Positions 47,906 through 57,498 of a stretch of 64,000 bases of DNA are shown piece after piece. Every line of letters starts with the position of its first letter. Within the stretch, counting starts at the first letter, position 1. The notes under the pieces are model-generated. The model searched no databases. It was not told the DNA's origin and saw only the letters and a list, made by a program, of their open reading frames with translations. A program made the position numbers and the translations under genes. Origin of the DNA: Buddleja alternifolia (lineage: Eukaryota > Streptophyta > Magnoliopsida > Lamiales > Scrophulariaceae); the NCBI GenBank assembly GCA_019426215.1, contig CM033400.1:20134568-20198567 (forward strand), read 5' to 3'.

Positions 47906-49546
47906 TGATAGGAGTCGTTTTTACGTGTTTTTAAGCCCCTTTCCATTTATGTTTTAGGTTCATTTATCGCTTGATTCTTTCCACATGTGCATTTAATTCG
48001 TGCATTAAGTGATTTCAGACCTTAAATGGATATAATCGAAGAACGGGCTGAAAAACGACGTATAAAACAAGTTTAGGCCAAGATGCTTCACACCTCCACG
48101 ACCAAACAAGCAAGAAATAAGTTGGAGTTAGCCAAGATCATGTTTTAGTACCATTTCCGCACACCTGGGCGCCAAATCAGAAATAAGCTCCACGTTGGAA
48201 CGCCATTTGGATACATTTAGAGACCGAATTTGATGAAGTGTCCTTCTACACAGTTTTAGAGCTATGTCTTATCTTTACATGGGAACTTGAATCATCCAAT
48301 TCTGAGGTCTGTGGAGAAGTTTATGAATAAAACACTATCCCTGCGCAGAAAAACACGAAAGTGGCAGCTCCCATTCTTAGTAGGTGGAAAACAAGAGAAT
48401 GGTAGTTCACATTCTTGGTAGGAGGAAAGTAAGAGAATGGTAGGTGGAAAACAAGAGAATGGTAGTTCACATTCTTGGTAGATGGAAAACAAGAGAATGG
48501 TAGGTGGAAATAAAAGAGAATGGAAGCACATGTTCTTGGTTGGTGAATTTTTTTGGCTATAAAAGGAGGATTGGATGTCATCCTAAAAACACACTTGAAA
48601 ACACATTCCCCATTGGGGGAGCCTAAACACATCCTATCATCATTTTCATCATCCTTAGATTAGTTATGAAGATTATCAAGAACTTTTGAAGGTGAAGAAA
48701 TCAAGAAGCATGGAAGAGATGAAGATCGAAGTTCAACCATAAAAAATACGAGGGAGTTTCTTAGATTTAGATTTGTTTTTGTCTATGAATATGAATCTTA
48801 ATTTAAGTTCCTATCTTTTATCTTTTATGATGAAATAGATTCTTCGAACTAAGGCCATGTTGAGGCTTAATTATGATAATTGAGATATAAATTGTGTTTT
48901 TCATATTAATTCTATTGTTGCTTTGTGTCTTGATCTTGTTTGAATGCATCATATGCTTAGCTACCATATGCATGATTTATTGCTTAAATTATTCGTTCGA
49001 GAGAAGGTAATTTAAGGTGCAAAGATGATCATCACATAATCCGTAAAAAATAGGGAATTGCCCCTAGAGATAGGTAGAGATTCCCGGGTGCAGTTAGCCG
49101 GATTAATCCGGGGAAATTCTAGAACTTGAATGCATGATTGTTGGTTAGATTCTCGGATAGACATATCTAGAGAACCATCAATTAATCATAGGATTATTAC
49201 ATCCGAGAAATCGGGTAGTAATTATTTAAAGTTTTTTCCACCAAAGTAACATTAGTCTAATAATATGAGAACATGTTTATAATGAAAATTGATTAATTTA
49301 TGCCAACACATGTGTCTTAGTTGCTCTTTTCCATAGCTATCTTGATTTCGACATCTTGTTTCTTATATCTTACTTCCATAATATTTTAGTTAATTCTTGT
49401 TTTAGTTTAAGTTCTTCAATTGCTTTAAAATCATAAACTAAAATACAAGTCCTTGAGGTTCGACAACCCGGACTGTATTGTCCACTTTATTACTACACAC
49501 GACCAGTCCACTTGCTGTTTAATACACGTAAGGATTTTTCGTGTCA
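47906..49546 (+). mobile_element. 5' LTR of Gypsy-2
   Basis: Starts TGATAGGAGTCG and ends TTTTTCGTGTCA. Contains one copy of the GAGACCGA block (48219-48345) that Gypsy-1 has twice, a run of AAGAGAATGGTAG / CATTCTTGGTAG repeats at 48375-48540, and a TATA box at 48558. Confidence 0.88.
48375..48540. repeat. Short tandem repeats in the Gypsy-2 5' LTR
   Basis: Units built from GGTGGAAAACAAGAGAATGG and TAGTTCACATTCTTGG alternate three to four times. The same array is in the 3' LTR (52815-52980) and, in the opposite sense and with a different unit count, in the solo LTR at 39405-39560. It sits just upstream of the TATA box, where LTR enhancers usually lie. Confidence 0.75.
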
Positions 49547-49552
49547 AGTTTT

Positions 49553-49570
49553 TGGCGCCGTTACCGGGGA
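49553..49570 (+). other. Primer-binding site of Gypsy-2
   Basis: TGGCGCCGTTACCGGGGA, six bases after the LTR, differs from that of Gypsy-1 by one base. Confidence 0.85.
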
Positions 49571-49682
49571 CTTGTTTAATTTTTGTTTTTAATTTTATTG
49601 CAAGTTTTAAGTATTTATTTTATTTTTATTAAATTTTTTGATTATTATTATTTTTATTTTTTTCTTACACTCTTAGCTCGCA

Positions 49683-50336
49683 ATGGCTAGAAATTTTCCA
49701 GATATGACCCTTCCGGAGAATCAATTATGGCTGCAAAGCGTCATTCAATTCGCAAAGGATAGCAATTTTCCTGATATGACACTACCGGAGAATCAATTAT
49801 GGCTGCAAAACGTCATTGAAGCGTGTTATGCACAAGGGTTCTTTCCACAACATTACCAAGAAAGAATTCCTACTCCGGAGGAACAACTTGATAACACCAT
49901 TGGAGAGCTCCACTTTATGATGAAGGACGCACGGCGGGAAATGAAGGAGATGAATCATCAACTCAAGCAACTAACGAGCGACATATCTGAGAAAGTACCA
50001 TGGGCATTGCTTGGTACCACTGAGATAGATCAAAAGGAGGAATTCAACACCGTGATGTTGAATGAAATGAAGTTGGAAAATTCGAAAGCAGATTCCTCCA
50101 ACGATGAGCATTCGACTCCTATCCTTTCTGAGGGTGTTGACATTTCTTTACTTTCTTCCCTAGCCATAGGTAAATCGGTATTTGATGCCGACGATGGTAA
50201 GTTGTTATTGAATGTAGGAGATGACATGGTTAATTTCGATAACTATGAGGTTTTTGAGCATCTAATTGATTTTGATTTGTCTTTACAGATTGATGTTTTT
50301 GATCCTTTTAGTGTTGAGCACTTTCATGAAAAATGA
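49683..50336 (+). CDS. Gypsy-2 mini-Gag (domain-depleted)
   Basis: 217 codons from ATG 49683. It aligns piecewise with Gypsy-1. NFPDMTLPENQLWLQ occurs twice in a 24-codon (72-bp) tandem duplication, matching NFPDINLPKNREWLQ of Gypsy-1 Gag. EEQLDNTIGELHFMMKDARR and the following MKEMNHQLKQL match the Gag C-terminal coiled coil. KVPWALLGTTEIDQKEE matches the linker before the protease. GKLLLNVGDDMVNF matches the end of the protease domain. The whole Gag core (about 200 codons) and the DTG active site are gone. The frame is open, no wild substitutions break it, and the TGA at 50334 is followed in the same frame by the RT-start relic. It might form a coiled-coil adaptor to a helper Gag, or be meaningless; I cannot tell. 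Confidence 0.7.
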   Translation: MARNFPDMTLPENQLWLQSVIQFAKDSNFPDMTLPENQLWLQNVIEACYAQGFFPQHYQERIPTPEEQLDNTIGELHFMMKDARREMKEMNHQLKQLTSDISEKVPWALLGTTEIDQKEEFNTVMLNEMKLENSKADSSNDEHSTPILSEGVDISLLSSLAIGKSVFDADDGKLLLNVGDDMVNFDNYEVFEHLIDFDLSLQIDVFDPFSVEHFHEK

Positions 50337-50642
50337 GCCAATAATCTTCAACATCCATACATGATGGAGCTGAAATATGTCAAGGTGATTGGTGAAGAAA
50401 AACGAGACATTATCTCTAGCTTGGAGAAAAATCTGCACCACCATCCGGAGCATGAGGAAGAAAAGGTAATAGAGGTATTGAGGGACCATAAAAAAACTCG
50501 TGAGTGGATGATTGCTTGGTCTAACCCTAGGATATGTAGCACAAATAATTGGTCAATCTTCACTACAAAGGGCAAAAGGTTGAAGCGATACCCAATAGTA
50601 GATTGGAGAACGAATACGGCATTCATACATAAACCGCCTTGA
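50337..50642 (+). pseudogene. Relic of the start of reverse transcriptase in Gypsy-2
   Basis: In the same frame as the mini-Gag, after its TGA, the peptide MMELKYVKVIGEEKRDIISS, followed by SLEKNLHHHPEHEEEKVIEVL and DHKKTREWMIAW, matches the segment just ahead of the Tat/Athila RT catalytic region (LKYAYLGE...VIISS...EEKLLKVLKEHKKAIGWTIAD pattern). The RT core, with its YxDD box, does not follow; the frame stops at 50640-50642. This shows that Gypsy-2 came from a full gag-pol element by internal deletion. Confidence 0.7.
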
Positions 50643-50657
50643 GCCAATCTCTTACAT

Positions 50658-50707
50658 AAAGTCAAGCTAGTGACTTTAAAAGAGCGCTTCTTGGGAGGCA
50701 ACCCAAG
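50658..50707 (+). other. Two RNA stem-loops after the Gypsy-2 coding region
   Basis: Stem 1 is AAAGTCA-AGCTAG-TGACTTT (50658-50677) and stem 2 CTTGGG-AGGCAA-CCCAAG (50690-50707), 15 bases after the stop codon. Compared with Gypsy-1, the loop-closing pair of stem 1 changed from G-C to A-T on both sides. Confidence 0.6.
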
Positions 50708-50709
50708 CT

Positions 50710-52346
50710 TTGTGAGTTTTCTTTTGTTTTTTTTTTTGCTTTATTTTTTTGTTTTTACTTTTCGTTTTATTTGTTTTGTCTAAGCATGCACTTTTGGCAT
50801 GTGTTTTAATATGCTTGATGGTTTGTTTGATAAGTATGTTGAACATGTTAGTAGCAATTTCCCGTTGTTTTGAGATGCCTATTTTGATGAGATGAGTTTG
50901 ATTTGGAACATATTTGTGATGAAGGATTGTTTTTCACCAATCCTTGATTGTAAGTACTCTTATACCTTTTGCATGCGTTTATGTGAGACAACATTGGGGA
51001 CAATGTTGAGTTTAAGTTTGGGGGTATATGTGGGTAGTACTTTGTGGTTTTAATACATTCATATGATTGATCACCATGTGTTTGCTATTTTTGTCATGTC
51101 ATGTGTACCTCGTTTAGCTCAAGTTTGGGGGAATTTGTATGCTATCATGTTTATATGTGTTTATGTTGAGAAAATCAAGCATGATTTTTTTTAGTCCTTC
51201 TAATTGATGCATTGAAATTGATTAACTTGGAAAAATGGCACTATTTCTTGAAATAAATTGAATTTAATGGAACATATATATCTTTGAAATTGCTCATGGA
51301 GACCCTAGATGAGAATGATTTCCTTAGATGATTCGCAATGCACATAAATCGAGGGTAGAGGAGTTGAGAGGATAACTATCTTGAGACACTTAAGGAATTT
51401 TTCCCAGAAATATTAACTTAGTTTCTCATAAGGTTATAAGTTGAGTAGTAATTTTTTTATGCTAAACAATGAATTAAAAAGGTTGAAGTTTGGTATGACC
51501 AAAAGTGGTCAGGCTAATATGTACTGGAGGTGAAAAGTTTCATGCCTATATACTGTACTATTATGCTAATTTGAGCTAAGCTCAAGCCAAAAAGAAGCGA
51601 ATTGTTTAAAAGATTTAGTTTTATTTCGTGGCCTTTGACACTCGAGTGATTAAATCCTTAGGAGTGTCTTTACACTTAATGCCCCAAAACTATCTAGTTT
51701 GGGAGTCATTGGTCTAAAGCTTGTTACATGGGTGCCATAGAAAGCCTAATGGAATAAAACATGGCACATGATCTAGCCTTAACGAAGTTAATTGGAAAGT
51801 TTCATATGAATTGAAAGTTTGAATGTTTGAGATAATGAAATTTAAATGGCTATGAAATTTTCTATGATTCTTATGCTTTGTGTTTGATCATAAAGTTGAT
51901 AGATATGGGATTAATGTCCAAAATTTGGTAAGGATGCCTTTCGACTATAATACCTTAGATTTATTTTCACTACACCCTATGGAGTCTTTCCAGTATTGGT
52001 GTCACATGAGCAAAAGTAGTTGATATGTATTTATATTTGTGAGCAGTAAAAGGATGATTTTGTGCCATTTATTCTTGTTAATTATGTTGAGATGTATTCA
52101 TTTAGTTGGGATTGAAAGTTTGTTAGATTTTGTGGGTATATCGTCTGCAAACCCCCACGAGACTATAACTCGTTCTTTGAGGTAACTCAAAGGTTTAAAG
52201 GCTTGTTGCACATGCTAAGTGCAATTGTTTACTCCACGAAAGTGAGTTCGTTAGTTGTTTTTGTTTTCTCCTTTTGGTTTATGATATTTTTCGTACCCTA
52301 GACCTTTTATTGCTTGAGGCCGATAAATTGATAAGTTTGGGGGAAT
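50710..52346 (+). other. Non-coding 3' interior of Gypsy-2
   Basis: Begins with a T-rich stretch and contains three purine tracts of the form AAGTTTGGGGG, near 51014, 51122 and 52335; the last abuts the 3' LTR. From 51180 it is collinear with Gypsy-1 (35780-36900). Confidence 0.75.
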
Positions 52347-53989
52347 TGATAGGAGTCGTTTTTACGTGTTTTTAAGCCCCTTTCCGTTTATGTTTTAGGT
52401 TCATTTATCGCTCGATTCTTTCCACATGTGCATTTAATTCGTGCATTAAGTGATTTCAGACCTTAAATGGATACAATCGAAGAACGGGCTGAAAAACGAC
52501 GTATAAAACAAGTTTAAGCCAAGATGCTTCACACCTCACACGACCAAACAAGCAAGAAATAAGTTGGAGTTAGCCAAGATCATGTTTTAGTACCATTTCC
52601 GCACACCTGGGCGCCAAATCAGAAATAAGCTCCACGTTGGAACGCCATTTGGATACATTTAGAGACCGAATTTGATGAAGTGTCCTTCTACAAAGTTTTA
52701 GAGATATGTCTTATCTTTACATGAGAACTTGAATCATTCAATTCGGAGGTCTGTGGAGAAGTTTATGAATAAAACACTATCCCTGCGCTGAAAAACACGA
52801 AAGTGGCAGCTCCCATTCTTAGTAGGTGGAAAACAAGAGAATGGTAGTTCGCATTCTTGGTAGGAGGAAAGTAAGAGAATGGTAGGTGAAAAATAAGAGA
52901 ATGGTAGTTCACATTCTTGGTAGATGGAAAGCAAGAGAATGGTAGGTGGAAAGAAAAGAGAATGGAAGCACATGTTCTTGGTTGGTGAATTTTTTTGGCT
53001 ATAAAAGGAGGATTGGATGTCATCCTACAAACACACTTGAAAACACATTCCCCATTGGGGGAGCCTAAACACATCCTATCATCATCTTTCATCATCCTTA
53101 GATTAGTTATGAAGATTATCAAGAACCTTTGAAGGTGAAGAAATCAAGAAGCATGGAAGAGATGAAGATCGAAGTTCGACCATCAAAAATACGAGGGAGT
53201 TTCTTAGATTTAGATTTGTTTTTGTCTATAAATATGAATCTTAATTTAAGTTCCTATCTTTTATCTTTTATGATGAAATAGATTCTTCGAACTAAGGCCA
53301 TGTTGAGGCTTAGTTATGATAATTGAGATATAAATTGTGTTTTTCATATTAATTCTATTGTTGCTTTGTGTCTTGATCTTGTTTGAATGCATCATATGCT
53401 TAGCTACCATATGCATGATTTGTTGCTTAAATTATTCGCTCGAGAGAAGGTAATTTAAGGTGCAAAGATGATCATCACATAATCCGTAAAAAATAGGGAA
53501 TTGCCCCTAGAGATAGGTAGAGATTCCCGGGTGCAGTTAGCCGGATTAATCCGGGGAAATTCTAGAACTTGAATGCATGATTGTTGGTTAGATTTTCGGA
53601 TAGACATATCTAGAGAACCATCAATTAATTATAGGATTATTACCACCGAGAAATCGGGTAGTAATTATTTAAGGTTTTTTCCACCAAAGTAACATTAGTC
53701 TAATAATATGAGAACATGTTTATAATGAAAATTGATTAATTTATGCCAACACATGTGTCTTAGTTGCTCTTTTCCATAGCTATCTTGATTTCGACATCTT
53801 GTTTCTTATATCTTACTTCCTTAATATTTTAGTTAATTCTTGTTTTAGTTTAAGTTCTTCAATTGCTTTAAAATCATAAACTAAAATACAAGTCCTTGAG
53901 GTTCGACAACCCGGACTGTATCGTCCACTTTATTACTACACACGACCAGTCCACTTGCTGTTTAATACACGTAAGGATTTTTCGTGTCA
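52347..53989 (+). mobile_element. 3' LTR of Gypsy-2
   Basis: Same ends as the 5' LTR; TATA box at 53000-53007 and tandem repeats at 52815-52980. Confidence 0.88.
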
Positions 53990-54330
53990 TATATTCCTAC
54001 CCATATCTCATAAGCTAAAATTCTATATTCTCCTTACTAGCACTGGTGGAGAAAATCGAGGGTACAAGCTAAGGTGTGGATGAACTTAGAGCCTCAACAC
54101 TTGGGGCACTAGGGAAAATCCATCCGGAGAGGTGTAGCAAGGAGTTGCTTAAAAAGACGTTGTTTTAAGGTCTTCAAAAGGTAAACACGAAAAAATTTAT
54201 CTTTAGGATAGTTTTGAATCCGATGGTACCATGTTTACCTAGCCCTAATTTCGGGGATGCTGCTTTAATTTTTAAATTTATACCTTCCGCTGCGCCGGCA
54301 TCCCCAGGGGTTCATATCGAGATCCTAACA

Positions 54331-54727
54331 GTGGTATAAGAGCTAAGGTTTTGACATGGCTCGGATTCATTGCATGTGTTTATGTTTATATGCTTTAAAT
54401 ATATTTTATCGCATGTAAAATAGATTGGATTTTCTAATTTTGTTTTTGGACCGCTTAAAATTGTTTAAATTTGAAAATTGATTTAGATCTGAAAAATGGA
54501 TTTTTGAAATCTGTAGAGTTGCGATTATGATAAATCTGAGGAATTGGAAATTTGGATTGAAGGTTGCGCGAACAACAACTACTCGGACATGGCAATTGAG
54601 CTGCCAAACAGCCGTCGTTCGCTCGACAGCACGAGATGATGGCGACGGATCGCCTTCACGGAAATGCTGCGCGACACGCGTATGCTGCGTAGCATCGACT
54701 GCGTTGCACGCGTAATCGAAGGCGAAT
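54331..54727 (+). mobile_element. Second Copia-A primer site and leader, truncated
   Basis: After the right Copia-A LTR comes not host DNA but another primer site (TGGTATAAGAGCT at 54332) and about 390 bp of leader closely matching 41178-41560, to the words ATCGAAGGCGAA. At 54727-54728 the match stops and unrelated sequence begins. So a second, abutting Copia-A unit shares this LTR. Confidence 0.75.
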
Positions 54728-57486
54728 TTCTTTCCAAGAGGCTATGATGAAAGCCTAGAGTACTACTATGCTGGAGAGAAAAGACCCTTCGGCAGATGAT
54801 TGACATGGAGCTTAACTTTCATACATCACTCCACAATCCTACTCTGTCAGACGCTAAAAAATCAGAGATTTTCGAGAAGTTAGCAACGCTAGGTCTCAAG
54901 TCCAAGAAAGAGATCATTGCACATCTTAAGTATCTGGAGACTCCTCTTAGTGATTTGGCAGAGTTAGAGAGCAAACACTTTCAGGAAGTCGGCTGCAGTT
55001 TTGAACGTAATTTTTTATTCTGCCGCACTCATCTTCAAATTCGAAATCCTCATATGGGCGATTGGGAGAAGAACCCCGATGAAGAACAGTTGAAACCAAT
55101 GGGTTATTCTGCCGTGCCGAGAATTGTCCATTCTGCCGTGCCGAGAATTGTCCATTCTGCCGTTAATAAGTCTTCACCAAAACCCCTTCGCTTATGAAAA
55201 GGAAAGGGAGAAATGTTCAGAGAACACCCCAATCCGATTAATAACTGGGTTGAAGATGAAGCCCGAGAATACCTTGCCAGAGTCTGGGCCGATAGTCTTA
55301 ATATTGAAAAAGAAAGATTTAAGAAGCTACTCGAAGCCAAGAAAGACAAAGAAGTGGCTGAGCGACTCGGAAGACGTTGGATAATGGACACATTCAGATG
55401 GGCTGAGGATTTCGTACTGCATTTCCATACGATTGAAGAGATGCTCAAGTATCCTTTTCTCTTCAATTTTGAAATTGAGTACAGGCGTCGTGGTTACGCT
55501 TCTTTTCTACTTCAAAGGTGGGAATTGCTAGTGGGAGAATGAATGCTTTCCCTTATTTCAGACAAAGCATGGAACACTTTATTCGACATCAGTTTTCTCA
55601 GATTAGTCAAGGAAAATGCTACATTTATCATCCGCAACAAGACTTTGCTCAGCGTATCCAACTGGATTTGAATGAAGATGCCTCCACCAGCAAGAGAGAT
55701 GCCCTTCCAAGTCCCAGTGAAGCGCATATGCGTCTAACTGATGAACATGCAAAATTTCATAGAGACAGAAGAGCGATTATTGAGAATGCTCAATCGCTGG
55801 ATATCACCTTTAACCATCTCTTTGGTTTTAGTGATTTTCGTGGCTATAATCTTCATTCTGTCTTGATGTGTAAGCAGAACATTCAAGTGGCCCAAATCCT
55901 TTCTCTTATTCTGCCAGTGGATCAAGCGTTGGTGCCTTTCTTAACGGACTTCGTCAAATCTTACACATCTGGTGTTGTGATCCCAGAAGATGCTAATCTG
56001 GCGTTCAGTACTAAAGAGTGCGAAGACGCTTTGTTTTTCATCTCGAGATCATTCTACCTAAGTCCAAGGCATATTCTGGAAGCGATTGGCCCAATCTGGG
56101 TCATCCTTATTCAAAGACCATCTTCTGTGGGAATCATAAAATTACAAGTGGACGAGCCTCTACTGTTGAAGATGCTCTGGTTCAAGACGCTGTATCCAAA
56201 TGGAAGATGCTCCCAGCACTCCAGTAGTCGAGATTCCACTTGTTGATCAAGTTGCGCAAATAGACGCTGTAACTCAATATGTTGATCAAGCGATTCAGGA
56301 AGTTCAGGACGAGATTGCTAAAGACCCCGAGGAACCTTTTATCAGAGACAAATCAAAAGGCAATGCAGCAGTTTCATGCTCATATGAACTCATTCCATCT
56401 CCTTAGTGTCCTCCTTCCTCAAACTCATATTCAGATAGCGATCAAGAGGCCAAAGATTTCAGATAGCGAACAAGAGTTCCTGCTCTAAAATGATAACCAA
56501 TGATAAAACACACATCAGGCTTGCCTCAGATACCAGAAGCTAAGATATTTCAAATGTTGTGGTCAAGAGTACTACATCAGTACTAGACTGCATGGTTCCC
56601 TTAATCACCGGCCTATCTGAAGAGTTTAATCGCTCACTAGCTCAGAATGCTTCAGCGGATACTGAAAGACACAATATTTCCAATTCCGTAGGATAGAGTA
56701 TCGTAGAGCAAGTAGCCCTCCACGTTGATGAAGTCAGACTACTCTAACGAGATATCACTGAGCTACGCTCTTCCCTTGATGAAGCCAAGAAGGGGGAAGA
56801 AGAAGAAAATCCAAAAGATCCTAAAGTCAAAGCCAAAGCCAAGGAGCCAATGTCAAAAACAGATAATAAAAATCAGCGCGCTTTGTTTGAAGAGATTGTG
56901 AGTCTGAAAAAGATGCTCACAAAGAAGCGAAAACCAAGATACTTCAGAAGCAGACATAGGCTCCCTGATCTAGATGTTGATTTCCTGAGGGTATGGGTTT
57001 TCACGCTTATACTGGACCCTTGAGGAGACCTCTTAATTGGAAGCGTTCAAATGACCGAGTCCAAGATCTTTGTCATGATCTTATCCGGATGCTTGGAATC
57101 CTCCAAGAGATTGGGTTGAAAGACTGTTAGAACTCAATGTAAGCACTAAGGAAAATTGTGTGGACTAAATTGAAGTCTATCATACAACTATGATTAACAT
57201 TGGTAGGGTTCTCCTAGATCTATCGAATGAGATCTTCCAAGAAGAGATAGAGAAGATGATCACCTATCTTGCTTTATTCTCTTTTATCTTCTGTTGCTTT
57301 ATGTTTTTCAGTGTAATCATTGTATGCCTCAATTTACTGTATGAATGAATGATTGAACGCTGAAACATCTTGTTGAAGCTAATCTAACATTAGCTAACTC
57401 AACTAACTTTCTAACGCTAACTTATATCTTTTGGTTTTTCTTCAAACTCTTGAACTATAAAAGAGTTAAGGTCTTGACATCACCAA
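54728..57486 (+). pseudogene. Decayed retroelement-borne ORF of unknown function
   Basis: Collinear frames are broken by at least one stop and two frameshifts: 54796-55197 (MIDMELNFHTSLHNPTLSD...), then after a TGA in the same frame 55213-55542 (MFREHPNPINNWVEDEAREY..., with LGRRWIMDTFRWAEDFVLHF), then 55518-56246 in another frame (GRMNAFPYFRQSMEHF...), then 56200-56406, then a charged coiled-coil-like tail near 56710-56990 (DITELRSSLDEAKKGEEEEN). A 24-bp unit encoding SAVPRIVH is repeated in tandem near 55105-55160. I do not recognise any RT, integrase, protease or Gag motif. Its place just before a purine tract and LTR resembles the extra 3' ORFs of some large plant copia elements. What it does is unknown. 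Confidence 0.55.
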
Positions 57487-57498
57487 AAAGGGGGAAAT
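57487..57498 (+). other. Polypurine tract before the 57499 LTR
   Basis: AAAAGGGGGAAATTG (57485-57500 region, context ATCACCAAAAAGGGGGAAAT) directly precedes the LTR start TGTTAGG, showing this is a 3' LTR on the + strand. Confidence 0.75.

Larger units (their letters stand above)
47906..53989 (+). mobile_element. Gypsy-2: miniature Gypsy element with stripped Gag
   Basis: LTRs are 47906-49546 (1641 bp) and 52347-53989 (1643 bp). TATAT flanks both ends (47901-47905 and 53990-53994) and the left Copia-A LTR has the empty site, AAATATATTCCTACC near 40835. The interior is only 2.8 kb. By hand the LTRs differ by roughly 1-2 percent. It has a short open Gag-like frame, a relic of the RT start, and the same stem-loops and 3' non-coding block as Gypsy-1. 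It cannot move alone. Confidence 0.9.
29226..54330 (+). mobile_element. Copia-A: gag-only Ty1/copia element, expanded by nested insertions
   Basis: Two direct LTRs (29226-41177 and 46077-54330 with inserts; about 2.14 and 2.17 kb without) enclose a 4.9-kb internal region. Both start TGAAAGTGTTATATGCCCAG; one ends CCCAACA and the other CCTAACA. The primer site follows the left LTR at 41179 and the polypurine tract AAGTGGGAGAT precedes the right LTR at 46066-46076. Only gag is recognisable inside. Each LTR is split by a different gypsy element, and the left one also by a MITE. A TSD on the left would be TCTAG (29221-29225); the right copy is lost because the element is followed by a second primer site rather than flanking DNA. 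Confidence 0.8.
46077..54330 (+). mobile_element. Right (3') LTR of Copia-A, split by Gypsy-2
   Basis: LTR sequence is 46077-47905 and 53995-54330. It lacks the MITE and Gypsy-1 and so provides their empty sites. Contains (TA)n at 47307-47328 and (GT)n tracts. It differs from the left LTR at several sites per 100 bases by eye, so Copia-A is clearly older than the gypsy elements within it. Confidence 0.8.

Noticed and set aside
48292..48632. Overlapping - strand frames at 48292-48632 and 52734-53122 with repeated CFPPTKN and CELPFSCF words
   Set aside because: They come from the tandem CATTCT repeats of the Gypsy-2 LTR read backwards; LTR copies again explain the conservation.
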